Assembly (NCBI GenBank): GCA_902705825.1
Contig: CACSIL010000023.1
Coordinates: 15,757-79,756, forward strand
Reading direction: 5' to 3'
From: Halioglobus japonicus
Lineage (GTDB): Bacteria > Pseudomonadota > Gammaproteobacteria > Pseudomonadales > Halieaceae
DNA length: 64,000 bases
Positions 39,147 to 48,209 of the stretch are shown here, in pieces (the first letter of the stretch is position 1; each line of letters begins with the position of its first letter). Made by a program: the position numbers and the translations under genes. The notes beneath the pieces are model-generated. The model was not told the origin of the DNA, made no database searches, and was given only the letters and a program-made list of their open reading frames with translations.

Positions 39147-40283
39147 CTAGTCCGCGCTGCGCACAGTGACTGCGTCACCGTCAAGCAACAGAGATTGCCC
39201 GGAGACCACAACCTTGTCACCGGCCTCAAGCCCCGCCAGGATTTGCAGCCGGTTACTGAAACCGGCAGCGAGAAGCGGCTCGCGCAGCTGTGCCACTCCG
39301 TTTTCCACCACAAACACAACCCGTCGCCGGTTGCGATCCACCAGCGCCGCTTCCGGCAGCAGCAGTGAGTCCGGCACCTTGATACCCTGTAGCTCGGCGC
39401 TGGCGGTCATACCCGGGCGCAATGCGTCGGTATCACCGGATAAGATCAGTTTCACCGGGAAATTACCGGTCGCCGGATCTGCGTTCACACCGACCCACTC
39501 AATGGTGGCAGCAAACACCCTGTCCGCAACGCCCGATACGGTAACCTGTGCCGGATCACCGGCGCGGACACGCGCTATATCGGCCTCGCTCACCCAGGTT
39601 TGCACACGTAAACCCTGCACAGCCTGCAGTGTCACCAGGCTGGCCCCCACCTGAACCGGTTCGCCCACCTCTACTGCACGGATATCTACAAAGCCCTCTG
39701 TCGGGCTAAAAATACGGGTATCAGACAACTCGCGCTCTGCCAGTTGGGCGCTGGAAAGTGCTTGCTGATAAGCCGCACTGGCCAGATCTACGGCCAGTTG
39801 CGCGCTGTCGAGCACCTCTTTGGAAATGGTTTCACGCTCTGCGAGGTTGCGCCGTCGCTGCAATTTCAACTGCGCTTCTTTCAATGCGGCCTGGGCGTGC
39901 TGCACCTGCTGCCGGGCCTGCTCCGCGGCAAACTGACGTTTTTGGGGATCCAACTCCAGCAGTAAATCGCCGGCATCGACCCGGTCACCTTCATTGACGT
40001 GTACAGCGGTGACAGTGCCGGAGAGCTCAGCCGCGACATTCACCTCCTCCAGCGCCTCCACCACACCAAATGTGCTGACTGTGGCCTGCCAGCTCTGTGG
40101 CACAAGCTCCTGCACAATGACGGCGGGAACGTGCGACGACGGCTCGTCCTCTATCGGCGGCTCAGGTGCCTCACCGCAGGCGACCAGCAATAGCACACCG
40201 ACAACACCAAGTGTTCGCAGAACGACAGTGGAAAATTCAGCACCGAATGACGTGCATCGGCTTCGGTTTCTCAACAAGAACAT
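39147..40283 (-). CDS. RND periplasmic adaptor (membrane fusion lipoprotein)
   Basis: 378 residues from ATG 40283 (an ATG at 40319 is possible). A lipoprotein signal ends with L-L-L-V-A-C. The lipoyl-type half motif is in VAAELSGTVTAVHVNEGDRV, a helical hairpin of about 60 residues follows (FAAEQARQQVQHAQAALKEA region), then beta-barrel and membrane-proximal domains. It bridges the RND pump at 36055 to an outer-membrane channel. Same operon; the substrate is unknown. Confidence 0.92.
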   Translation of the reverse strand: MFLLRNRSRCTSFGAEFSTVVLRTLGVVGVLLLVACGEAPEPPIEDEPSSHVPAVIVQELVPQSWQATVSTFGVVEALEEVNVAAELSGTVTAVHVNEGDRVDAGDLLLELDPQKRQFAAEQARQQVQHAQAALKEAQLKLQRRRNLAERETISKEVLDSAQLAVDLASAAYQQALSSAQLAERELSDTRIFSPTEGFVDIRAVEVGEPVQVGASLVTLQAVQGLRVQTWVSEADIARVRAGDPAQVTVSGVADRVFAATIEWVGVNADPATGNFPVKLILSGDTDALRPGMTASAELQGIKVPDSLLLPEAALVDRNRRRVVFVVENGVAQLREPLLAAGFSNRLQILAGLEAGDKVVVSGQSLLLDGDAVTVRSAD

Positions 40284-40458
40284 AACGCAGCGGATTCCTT
40301 TTGACGGCAATTGTGGCATACCGCCCGTATCCTAACGCCTGATAGCAAAGAATCCACACAATAAAAAAACTTGGCTGGGACGAATTACCATGATGGCGCC
40401 CCATTTGTTCAACCATAGGGAGGCATTGGATAGCCTCCGGATTACGATTGTTCGGCGT

Positions 40459-41877
40459 TTATCGAGGCGCTTTATCCAGCCGGCTCGACAACCCCTGCAG
40501 TAACGTCATTAACTGTGCCCGCTCTCTCGGCTCCTCCCGCGTAGACCCAAGCAAATGCACTGGTCGCACTTCACGGTCAAGGAAAAGCTCGCCAGTGGCC
40601 TCGTCTGCCTCGGTAGCCACGGCCAGCCACACGATAGTATCTGCCCCTTCTGCCGCCGAGCGCAGCACACGCCGCGTAAGCTTGCGAAACTGCGGCAAGG
40701 CCTCGCGTACACCGGGCGTATCGGCCCAACCGGGGTGCATGGCATTGACAGCAATACCCGCCTCAGCCCACTCTTTGGCCCACTCCTGAGTCAACACCAT
40801 CAGGGCGCGTTTTTGTCGCGCGTAAGCCACACTGCCTGAGTAGTCGCTGGTATCGGGCATTTGCAACGCCTCAACCTCCAGCTTCTGGCTATACATCCCA
40901 CCGGATACCACATTGACCACTCTGGGCGACGCGGCTTTGGCCAGCAGCGGTTTCAGCCCTTCGGTCAAACGGTAGGGGCTCAGTAACAACAGTGCGAAAC
41001 TCTGCTCGAACCCCTCGTCAGTCTCTGCGCGTGAATTGAACAGCGCGCCGGCATTATTAATCAATACATCCAATGGCTGGCCACGCTGTTTCATACGTGC
41101 AACCAATGCATCGACATCGCTCATCAGGCTTAAATCCGCAATCTCATACCGTATCTCAGAATTCCCGGTTTCACGCTGTATGTCGGCTACGGTATCCTCT
41201 GCTTTCTGCTGATTGCGCATCACCAGTGTCAGTTGCGCTCCCCGCCCCGCCAACTCCAGCGCGGCGGCATAGCCCAGTCCGGAAGACGCGCCAGTAATCA
41301 GCATATGTTTGGATTTGACGGAGGCCGACATCGGATTGAAGTGTTTGCGCCCTCTTGTGTAGCCCAGACGAGAAAACATGGTGACACCGGGTAAGACCAG
41401 TCGGTCGGCCACTCGCGTGAAGCGCGATGTTTTCTGCAACGAGTAATTGTCTTCCAGCGCTGCAGCCAGGCCCGCAACTGATTCGCGCCCCATGCTCTGA
41501 AGCCCTTTACTGGACAGCGCGGCAATGCCGGAGATCAGCGGCTTGAACTGAAACTCCGCGCGGTAATCTATCAGTGTGCCGGTCGCGGTGCTGGTCAGCG
41601 TAATGGTGTCGCGCACTTCGAAAAACGCACAGCGCCCATTGAGCACAATAAGGGCGTTCTCATCCAGTCTCTCCAGTGTGTACAGGAGAGTCACACTGCC
41701 TACCGGCAGGGCGCAGACAACCTCGAACTGCGTACCTTGTGCAATTGCGCCCGGGGATAATTTGCGCGCTGAACGGGCGGTCGAATCCCACTCCTCGGTG
41801 GTAGTGAAATCGCTGATGTAGGCAAACACTTCCTCGACAGAACGGCTAACTTCCACCACTTCATGTAAAACAGTCAT
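40459..41877 (-). CDS. SRPBCC-domain / short-chain dehydrogenase fusion
   Basis: 472 residues, two domains. Residues 1-150 form an SRPBCC/polyketide-cyclase-like fold (HEVVEVSRSVEEVFAYISDF). From about 190, a classical SDR has TGASSGLGYAAALELAGRG (T-G-x3-G-x-G), DVLINNAGA and the catalytic S...YARQK (Y-x-x-x-K). SRPBCC domains bind lipids, so the two parts could act on one hydrophobic substrate. It is the last gene of the photolyase/Cfa operon, three bases after the photolyase stop, and may act on fatty acids or aldehydes in the same stress response. Confidence 0.85.
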   Translation of the reverse strand: MTVLHEVVEVSRSVEEVFAYISDFTTTEEWDSTARSARKLSPGAIAQGTQFEVVCALPVGSVTLLYTLERLDENALIVLNGRCAFFEVRDTITLTSTATGTLIDYRAEFQFKPLISGIAALSSKGLQSMGRESVAGLAAALEDNYSLQKTSRFTRVADRLVLPGVTMFSRLGYTRGRKHFNPMSASVKSKHMLITGASSGLGYAAALELAGRGAQLTLVMRNQQKAEDTVADIQRETGNSEIRYEIADLSLMSDVDALVARMKQRGQPLDVLINNAGALFNSRAETDEGFEQSFALLLLSPYRLTEGLKPLLAKAASPRVVNVVSGGMYSQKLEVEALQMPDTSDYSGSVAYARQKRALMVLTQEWAKEWAEAGIAVNAMHPGWADTPGVREALPQFRKLTRRVLRSAAEGADTIVWLAVATEADEATGELFLDREVRPVHLLGSTREEPRERAQLMTLLQGLSSRLDKAPR

Positions 41878-41880
41878 AAA

Positions 41881-43317
41881 TCAGGCTCTCATATCAGCAT
41901 AAGCGGCCAGTGCGGACTCTCTGGCATTACGGTGGTCCACCACGGGTTGTGGATAGTGCAAACCAAGCTCAATGCCGGCCGCCTTCAATATCTTCTCCGG
42001 TGCCGCCCACGGCTGGTGTAAATAACGATCGGGCAAGGCGGCCAACTCCGGCACCCAGTGCCTGACATACTCGCCGCGCTTGTCAAACTTCTCACCCTGG
42101 GTCGTCGGGTTAAAAATACGAAAGTACGGTGACGCATCGGCGCCACTGCCGGCCACCCACTGCCAACCGCAGGCGTTGTTAGCCAGATCAGCATCAACCA
42201 ACGTATCCCAGAACCAGCGCTGGCCAGCGCGCCAGTTCACGAGCAGGTGCTTGCACAGGAAGGACGCCGCAACCATGCGCACACGGTTGTGCATATACCC
42301 GGTCTGCCACAGCTCGCGCATGCCCGCATCGACGATAGGATAGCCTGTTTTACCCTGTTGCCATGCGCGCAACGCAGCGGCACCACCCACCCAGGGAAAG
42401 GCCTCGAAATCGTCTTTGAAGGGCGCATCCGGCATTGCCTGAAAATGGAACAGCAAATGATGGGAAAATTCGCGCCAACCCAACTCACTCAAAAATTTGT
42501 CACTTTCTTCCTGCAGATCGGGGTTGGCCAATGCGGCTTGCCGGGCCATATGGAATACTCTTGCCGGTGCCAGCTCACCAAAATGCAGATGTGCAGACAA
42601 ACGGGAAGTAACACTGCGGGCAGGGTAGTTACGGCCCACATCGTAGTCACCAATGCCACCCCTCAGAAACGCTTCCAGCCTGGCGTTGGCATGGCCCTCC
42701 CCGGGGTGCCAGATGTCGTCCCAGTCCTTCGCCCAGTTGGGGCTTTCAGGCAGGAGCCCCCAGTCGCTCAATCGTTCCGGGCGCCCCGCACTGGAGGGCC
42801 ACATAGCAAAGCAGGCACGGGTATCGGGTTCGAGCACCAGCGGGAGAGTGCGGCACTTTCGCCAAAAGGGTGTGAATACCTTGAACGGCGTACCTGCCAA
42901 GGTGCTGATAGTTTCCGGCTCCCACAGCAGCGAGCCACCATAGCGCTTTAGCTCGACGCCTTGCTCTTCAAGGTCAGCATGCAAACTCGCTTCGAGTGTC
43001 TGTGCCCACGGCTCGTACTGCCGCGAACAGCAGACGAGATCGGCACCGGTCTGTTCAGCGAGGCGCGCCAGAATCGCGTTGGGCCTGCCGCTAGCCAGGT
43101 ACAACTGTCCGCCGGCTCGCTCAATATCTTCTGACAAAGCCAGCAGGCTGTGGTGCAACCACCAACGACTGGCGCCGCCCATCTGCCATTGCCCCGGACC
43201 CTCATCGTCGAGGATATAACACGCCAGTACCGGTCGCCCGGTGGCCACGGCTGCAGCAAGCCCACGCAGGTCGCGCAGACGAAGGTCCTGTCGAAACCAG
43301 TAGATAATCGGGTTCAT
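41881..43317 (-). CDS. phrB: deoxyribodipyrimidine photolyase
   Basis: 478 residues, class I CPD photolyase length. The N-terminal antenna domain (IYWFRQDLRLRDLRGL) and the C-terminal FAD domain with VDAGMRELWQTGYMHNRVRM and the DLANNACGWQWVAGSGADAS stretch are diagnostic. It repairs UV-made pyrimidine dimers with blue light. It is embedded in an operon of lipid-modifying genes facing a sigma/ChrR pair. This is the gene set of singlet-oxygen responses, so light-stress regulation is likely. Confidence 0.96.
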   Translation of the reverse strand: MNPIIYWFRQDLRLRDLRGLAAAVATGRPVLACYILDDEGPGQWQMGGASRWWLHHSLLALSEDIERAGGQLYLASGRPNAILARLAEQTGADLVCCSRQYEPWAQTLEASLHADLEEQGVELKRYGGSLLWEPETISTLAGTPFKVFTPFWRKCRTLPLVLEPDTRACFAMWPSSAGRPERLSDWGLLPESPNWAKDWDDIWHPGEGHANARLEAFLRGGIGDYDVGRNYPARSVTSRLSAHLHFGELAPARVFHMARQAALANPDLQEESDKFLSELGWREFSHHLLFHFQAMPDAPFKDDFEAFPWVGGAAALRAWQQGKTGYPIVDAGMRELWQTGYMHNRVRMVAASFLCKHLLVNWRAGQRWFWDTLVDADLANNACGWQWVAGSGADASPYFRIFNPTTQGEKFDKRGEYVRHWVPELAALPDRYLHQPWAAPEKILKAAGIELGLHYPQPVVDHRNARESALAAYADMRA

Positions 43318-43339
43318 GGGTGTCGCGCCGGGTTATCGC

Positions 43340-44596
43340 TCATGCCGCCCTGTACCCGGGCTTGGCCAATGCCACCTGTACGGTACTGATAATGCGCTCG
43401 CGAAATCCGCCCTCGCAGTAGCACAGGTAAAATTCCCACAGGCGCATAAATTCCTCGCTGAAACCCAACGCACTGACTGCATCGTGGCTGACCAGAAATC
43501 GCTTGCGCCAGTGCGCCAGCGTAGTTGCATAGTCACCGGTAATATCGCGCAGATGCACCACCTGCATATCGGTGTCGCGGGCTATGTGGTCCGCCATCAC
43601 CGCTACCGACGGCAGACAGCCTCCCGGAAAGATGTAGCGCTTGATGAAGTCCACGCTGTCGCGGGCGCTCTTGTAACGCTGATCCGCCACGGTGATGGCC
43701 TGCAATACCATCTTGCCGTCAGGCTTGAGTAAAACCGCGCACTTCTGAAAGTAGTCCTGGTAAAACTCATGACCGACCGCTTCTATCATTTCAATAGACA
43801 CCAACTTGTCGTACTCACCGGTGAGGTTGCGGTAGTCCTCACACAGCAGGGTAACTCTATCCTCCAGCCCTTCCGCCGCCACCCTGGCACAGGCGTGTTC
43901 GTACTGCTCTTTGGAAATGGTAGTGGTGGTCACACGGCACCCATAGTGCTTTGCAGCGTGTATCGCCATGCCGCCCCAACCGGTGCCGATCTCCAGCAAG
44001 TGATCCTCCGGTTTTAACTCAAGCTGGTTGCAAAGTTCGTCCAGCTTGGCTTCCGACGCAGCTTCCAGACTCATGGCAGAATCACTGAAGATAGCGGACG
44101 AATACATCATGGTGCGATCCAGAAAAAGACGAAAGAAATCGTTCCCCAGATCATAATGAGCGGCAATATTTTCCTGTGAGCCCCTGCGGGTATTCCGGTT
44201 GAGCCGATGTGCTACTTTCAGGGCAAATTTCACCAGCATCGACTGCTGCGACTCAACACCCTCTAATACATCGAGGTTGGCGCTGAACAGGCGCGTGACC
44301 GCCACCAGATCAGGCGACGACCAGTCGCCCCTGATATACGCTTCACCGGCGGCTATAGACCCGCCGGCCAGCATCTGCCCAAACAGGGCGGGATTGTGAA
44401 CATGCACCTCTGCGTGCGGTTCCGACGCCTTATCTTGTGTTCCAAAATCGTGCCGCTGCGGCCCCTCATGCAGGGTCAGCGACCCCACCTGCAGTTTCCT
44501 CAACAGTGTAAACAGCGCTTCCCTGGCAAATCTCTCACCTATTCGTGCACGCCGTACCTCTGGCACTCGCAGTGCACCTATGCTGACATCATTCAT
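43340..44596 (-). CDS. cyclopropane-fatty-acid synthase-family methyltransferase
   Basis: 418 residues. The N-terminal domain precedes a SAM-binding domain with ENIAAHYDLGNDFFRLFLD, MMYSSAIF, and LLEIGTGWGGMAIHAA (motif I), then the YDKLVSIEMIEAVGHEFY segment with the conserved glutamate. It transfers a methyl(ene) group to unsaturated acyl chains of phospholipids. In this operon type the related enzymes either form cyclopropane fatty acids or make methylated precursors of furan fatty acids. It overlaps the DUF1365 gene by eight bases. Confidence 0.92.
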   Translation of the reverse strand: MNDVSIGALRVPEVRRARIGERFAREALFTLLRKLQVGSLTLHEGPQRHDFGTQDKASEPHAEVHVHNPALFGQMLAGGSIAAGEAYIRGDWSSPDLVAVTRLFSANLDVLEGVESQQSMLVKFALKVAHRLNRNTRRGSQENIAAHYDLGNDFFRLFLDRTMMYSSAIFSDSAMSLEAASEAKLDELCNQLELKPEDHLLEIGTGWGGMAIHAAKHYGCRVTTTTISKEQYEHACARVAAEGLEDRVTLLCEDYRNLTGEYDKLVSIEMIEAVGHEFYQDYFQKCAVLLKPDGKMVLQAITVADQRYKSARDSVDFIKRYIFPGGCLPSVAVMADHIARDTDMQVVHLRDITGDYATTLAHWRKRFLVSHDAVSALGFSEEFMRLWEFYLCYCEGGFRERIISTVQVALAKPGYRAA

Positions 44597-45368
44597 TATG
44601 GGCTCCTGTAGCCGGTCTTTCGGGGGTCTTGTTTTCAGGGTGGGGATGTACCGGTACGCCCTTCAGATACAAGCGTAGCGCCTGCCAGTAAATGGCCAGA
44701 ACCACTTTTGCGGTCATGAAGGGGTATCGGATCAGTAACCAGTGCATACTGCGTGTCGTCATTGGCTGCTCTGTGAGCGACAAGGTGGCATCAAACACCC
44801 TGTCGCCCTTTACGCTGTTTTCCATATGCAGCACTAACCGTTTGGAGGGCGTATTGCTGCGCCAGTGGTAACGCATGCCCATCGGGTTGAACGGCGAAAC
44901 ATGAAATTCCTTGTCGAAAGAAGTTTTCAGCCAGCGCCCGGCCCCGGGACCCGGCAGTACGTAGCTGTAGCGTTCATCCCAGGGGGTGTTGTTGACCTCA
45001 GCTACCACATACTCCAGCTCAGTTTCGTCGTCATTGAAACAGTAGTAGCAGGCGATGGGGTTCATCACGTAGCCGAAAAAACGCAGGTTTGCGAGCAGGT
45101 AGATCGGCCCGGTTTGCCGCGCCCCGGTCTCCTCGTGGATGCGGCGACGCACCTCATCCTGCAAAGGTATGGCGGGGTCTCCAAGGAAGTCACTGCGCCT
45201 GAACTCAGCCAGTGCCGGACCGCTGGCAGACCAAAAACGTTGGTTATCCAGAAGTTCCGCCACCTCATCGAGACACAGGTACACCATGGCGACCTGATAA
45301 CGGAAGGCGTGGTGGCGTGGCGACACGCGGCGATGCCGGAGTACACCCTGGTATATCCGCGACTTCAC
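44589..45368 (-). CDS. DUF1365 family protein
   Basis: 259 residues. The conserved motifs are IYQGVLRHRRVSPRHHAFRY at the N-terminus, LANLRFFGYVMNPIACYYCF near residue 90-110 and WDERYSYVLP. The family's biochemical role is not established, but its genes constantly lie with FAD oxidoreductase and Cfa genes and in RpoE/ChrR regulons. A hydrophobic C-terminal segment may contact the membrane. Start and stop overlap both operon neighbours. Confidence 0.9.
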   Translation of the reverse strand: MKSRIYQGVLRHRRVSPRHHAFRYQVAMVYLCLDEVAELLDNQRFWSASGPALAEFRRSDFLGDPAIPLQDEVRRRIHEETGARQTGPIYLLANLRFFGYVMNPIACYYCFNDDETELEYVVAEVNNTPWDERYSYVLPGPGAGRWLKTSFDKEFHVSPFNPMGMRYHWRSNTPSKRLVLHMENSVKGDRVFDATLSLTEQPMTTRSMHWLLIRYPFMTAKVVLAIYWQALRLYLKGVPVHPHPENKTPERPATGAHNE

Positions 45369-46627
45369 GCTACAGCTCTCTCCGCAGGGGATAATGCGTT
45401 AGCAACACGCAAAGCGCTCACCACGCCGTCCTCATGAAAACCGTTGTGCCAATAGGCGCCGCAATACCAGGTACTGTCAACGCCATTTATCTCCTCCCAA
45501 CGCTGTTGCGCGCGCATCCCGCCCAGCGAAAACACCGGGTGGTCGTACTGAAACTGGCCGAGGATCATATTCGGGTTGACTGCCGCGGTATTATTGAGCG
45601 TGACGCAAAACGTTTCCGGCGCTTCGATCCCCTGCAAAATATTCATGTTGTAGGTGACTACTGCGCGATCATCACGCTGGCCGAGCGTGTAGTTCCAACT
45701 CGACCAGGCTTTGGTGTTGCGTGGCAGCATACGAACATCGGTATGCAGAACAACGTCATTCGTCTGGTAGGGAATAGCGCCCAGAATGTCCCGCTCTGCC
45801 TGGGTCGGACTTTCCAACAGCGCCAGCGCCTGATCGGAATGGGTCGCGAAAACCACCTGATCAAACATCAGCCGCTGACCGTCAGCCATGCAGAGCGTGA
45901 CACCCCGGCCCGCGTGTCTGACCACCTTTGTCACCGCGTTACCGGTGGATATCCGATCTGAAAAGCGCCCGCACAGGGGCCGCAAATACTCGCGCGAGCC
46001 ACCAGTTATGACTCGCCATTGAGGGCGATCGCTGACCGACAACAGACCGTGGTTTTTGAAGAATCGGACAAAGAAACTGACCGGAAACGCCAGGATAGTC
46101 TCGCAATCAGCAGACCAGATGGCCGACCCCATCGCCGCGAGATAATGCTGGATGAATTTCTCTCCGTAGCCCTTGCGCGCAAGATACACACCCAGTGTCT
46201 CGGCATCGTCAATGCCGCCTGCCTCGAGGTCGGCAATCGCCTCACGATTAAAGCGGAGGATATCCCGAATCATGCGGATAAAGGAAAGTGAGAACAGATT
46301 GCGCCGCTGTGAAAACAAGGTATCCAGGTTGGTGCCTGAGTATTCCATGCCGGAGATCGGATCACGTACGCTGAAGCCCATTTCTGTCGGACTGCTGGCC
46401 ACTCCCAGCTCATCCATCAAAGCGATGAAATTGGGGTAGGTCCAATCGTTGAAGACAATAAACCCGGTGTCGATTGCATACCGTTGCGCGCCCAGTTGTA
46501 CATCCACTGTGGCGGTGTGACCGCCAATTCTGTTACTGGATTCATAGACCCAGACTTCGTTATCCGCACTCAGATAATGCGCGCATGCCAGGCCAGAGAT
46601 ACCAGACCCGATTACAGCAATTTTCAT
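45365..46627 (-). CDS. FAD-dependent amine-oxidase-like oxidoreductase
   Basis: 420 residues. The Rossmann motif G-S-G-I-S-G (MKIAVIGSGISGLACAHYL) at the N-terminus is followed by YESSNRIGGHTATVDV. It belongs to the flavin oxidoreductases found beside DUF1365 and Cfa, and resembles proposed fatty-acid desaturases or dehydrogenases of furan-lipid synthesis. First gene of the leftward operon, behind the TGATCC/GTATAA promoter at 46697-46725. Its stop overlaps the DUF1365 start by four bases. Confidence 0.88.
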   Translation of the reverse strand: MKIAVIGSGISGLACAHYLSADNEVWVYESSNRIGGHTATVDVQLGAQRYAIDTGFIVFNDWTYPNFIALMDELGVASSPTEMGFSVRDPISGMEYSGTNLDTLFSQRRNLFSLSFIRMIRDILRFNREAIADLEAGGIDDAETLGVYLARKGYGEKFIQHYLAAMGSAIWSADCETILAFPVSFFVRFFKNHGLLSVSDRPQWRVITGGSREYLRPLCGRFSDRISTGNAVTKVVRHAGRGVTLCMADGQRLMFDQVVFATHSDQALALLESPTQAERDILGAIPYQTNDVVLHTDVRMLPRNTKAWSSWNYTLGQRDDRAVVTYNMNILQGIEAPETFCVTLNNTAAVNPNMILGQFQYDHPVFSLGGMRAQQRWEEINGVDSTWYCGAYWHNGFHEDGVVSALRVANALSPAERAVA

Positions 46628-46696
46628 TCCACTAGCCCTCGATCCACAGCCCTCTGCCTGCAGAGGTGTGACGGATCACTTTGTCCTGTTTGTTGC

Positions 46697-46725
46697 TTAT
46701 ACGATGCGGCACTGCTTCTGGATCA
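46697..46725 (-). promoter_or_regulatory. RpoE/ChrR-type promoter of the FAD-DUF1365-Cfa-photolyase operon
   Basis: On the minus strand, TGATCC (46725-46720), a 17-base spacer and GTATAA (46702-46697). It matches the TGATCC-type -35 known for RpoE of the ChrR group and is nearly the same as the promoter before the sigma gene at 46884. It sits about 70 bases before the FAD oxidoreductase ATG. Confidence 0.7.
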
Positions 46726-46883
46726 TTTATTAGGGTCTCCCACCCTTAATATAGTGTATCGGGCCACATCCCACACTTCTGGTGCCAGAGGTGACGATAC
46801 GGTATTTTCACTGTCTGGGCTCTGCCCCGGGGGAGCACCGTCACCAACGAGTGGCATACACGTGTTTTTTTGATCGAATCGAG

Positions 46884-46911
46884 TGATCCAATATCGAAAT
46901 CCTGCGTATAC
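46884..46911 (+). promoter_or_regulatory. RpoE/ChrR-type autoregulatory promoter of the sigma gene
   Basis: TGATCC (46884-46889), a 16-base spacer and GTATAC (46906-46911), followed 25 bases later by the sigma-factor ATG. It mirrors the leftward promoter at 46697-46725. ECF sigma factors of this group usually drive their own operon. Confidence 0.7.
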
Positions 46912-46936
46912 TCTCAAAACATACGCGGAAAAGAGC

Positions 46937-47545
46937 ATGTTAACTGTGGCAGACACCACCGACGATGAAGGCAAACCGCTGGTCGATGCGGACGGAAGGC
47001 GCATTGACGAATGGAGCGAATGCCTGACCCTGATGGCGAAAAATCAGGACAGAGCTGCGTTTACGCGCCTGTTCCGGCACTTTGCACCCCTGATGAAAGC
47101 TTTCGCCCTGTCCGGCTCCACATTATCGGCGAATCATGCCGATGAGCTGGTACAGGAAGTAATGCTGAAGGTTTGGCAGAAAGCGGGAGCGTTCAACGCC
47201 GAAAAAGCGGCCGCCAGTACCTGGATTTACACCATTGCGCGCAACTGCCGGACAGATCTCTACCGCAGGCTGCAAAAGTTTGACACTCCGCTGTCTGCCG
47301 AGGACGTTTCCGATACACAGGAGAGCGAAGAGGCATTCGTCGTGCTGCATCAAAAGCGCAGCAGAGACCGCATCAGGAGCTTGATCAAGGAGCTTCCCAA
47401 CGACCAGGCACAAATACTCGGAAAAGTGTACATGGAGGGTAAAACACACTCCGAGGTATCCGGAGAGCTGAATGTTCCGCTTGGAACAGTCAAATCCCGT
47501 GTGCGCCTGGCCCTTCAGAAACTGCAAATCCAACTTGAAAGATAA
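46937..47545 (+). CDS. rpoE: ECF sigma factor, RpoE of the ChrR-regulated group
   Basis: 202 residues from ATG 46937 (preceded by GGAAAAGAG). Region 2 spans about residues 40-105 (FTRLFRHFAPLMKAFALSGS, then ADELVQEVMLKVWQKAGAF, STWIYTIARN). Region 4 spans about 145-200 (LPNDQAQILGKVYMEGKTHS, GTVKSRVRLALQKLQIQL). It directs RNA polymerase to stress promoters and is paired with a zinc anti-sigma factor directly downstream. The open frame extends to 46883 within the promoter, so that start is rejected. Confidence 0.92.
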   Translation: MLTVADTTDDEGKPLVDADGRRIDEWSECLTLMAKNQDRAAFTRLFRHFAPLMKAFALSGSTLSANHADELVQEVMLKVWQKAGAFNAEKAAASTWIYTIARNCRTDLYRRLQKFDTPLSAEDVSDTQESEEAFVVLHQKRSRDRIRSLIKELPNDQAQILGKVYMEGKTHSEVSGELNVPLGTVKSRVRLALQKLQIQLER

Positions 47546-47549
47546 CGCC

Positions 47550-48200
47550 ATGACTGATTTTCATCCAGACCTCGACCTTATCACCGAATACACTGCAGGC
47601 TCGCTCCCGCTGGCGCAGGCAGCGTGTGTCTCTGTCCATGTGAACCAATGCCATCGCTGCCAGCGCACGGCCGGACAGCTCTCCGATCTCGGCGCAAGCC
47701 TGTTCGAAGCGCAGGAACCCGTGCCGGTCGGCGATGACCTGCTGAACCTTGTTCTGGAGAAACTGGACGATGAAAAACCGCTTGAATACGCCAAGCCACA
47801 GAACAGTAGCGGCACGCCGGCACTACTGCAGCGGCTGATGCGCGGTGATTTCAGCGATCTGAACTGGCGTAATATCGGCTCGACCCTGCGTATCAGCCAC
47901 CTCAAAACCGGTGACCCGGACCACGAGTTCGCGCTCTACCACATCCGGGCCGGTGGCCGTATTCCGGAGCACACCCACCGGGGCACAGAAATGACCCTGA
48001 TTCTGGAAGGCGGCTTCTCCGACGCCAACGGCAGCTACCACAAAGGGGATTTCCTGATCCGCAGGCCAGGTGATGTACACGCGCCCACCGCTCTGCAATC
48101 TGAGGACTGTATCTGCCTGGCTGTACTCGATGCGCCGCTCAAATTTACGGATTGGAAATTCCGCTGGATGAACCCCTTCCTGAAACTGCACTCCGCCTGA
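47550..48200 (+). CDS. chrR: ChrR-type zinc anti-sigma factor
   Basis: 216 residues from ATG 47550. The N-terminal anti-sigma domain has the zinc ligands His5, His30, Cys34 and Cys37, one position from the H6, H31, C35, C38 reported for the Rhodobacter sphaeroides protein. A C-terminal cupin (about 100-200) contains EHTHRGTEMTLILEGGFSD and GDVHAP. It binds RpoE until singlet oxygen triggers release. It starts five bases after the sigma stop. An earlier open start at 47472 overlaps the sigma gene and is rejected. Confidence 0.92.
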   Translation: MTDFHPDLDLITEYTAGSLPLAQAACVSVHVNQCHRCQRTAGQLSDLGASLFEAQEPVPVGDDLLNLVLEKLDDEKPLEYAKPQNSSGTPALLQRLMRGDFSDLNWRNIGSTLRISHLKTGDPDHEFALYHIRAGGRIPEHTHRGTEMTLILEGGFSDANGSYHKGDFLIRRPGDVHAPTALQSEDCICLAVLDAPLKFTDWKFRWMNPFLKLHSA

Positions 48201-48209
48201 TTTGCGCGC

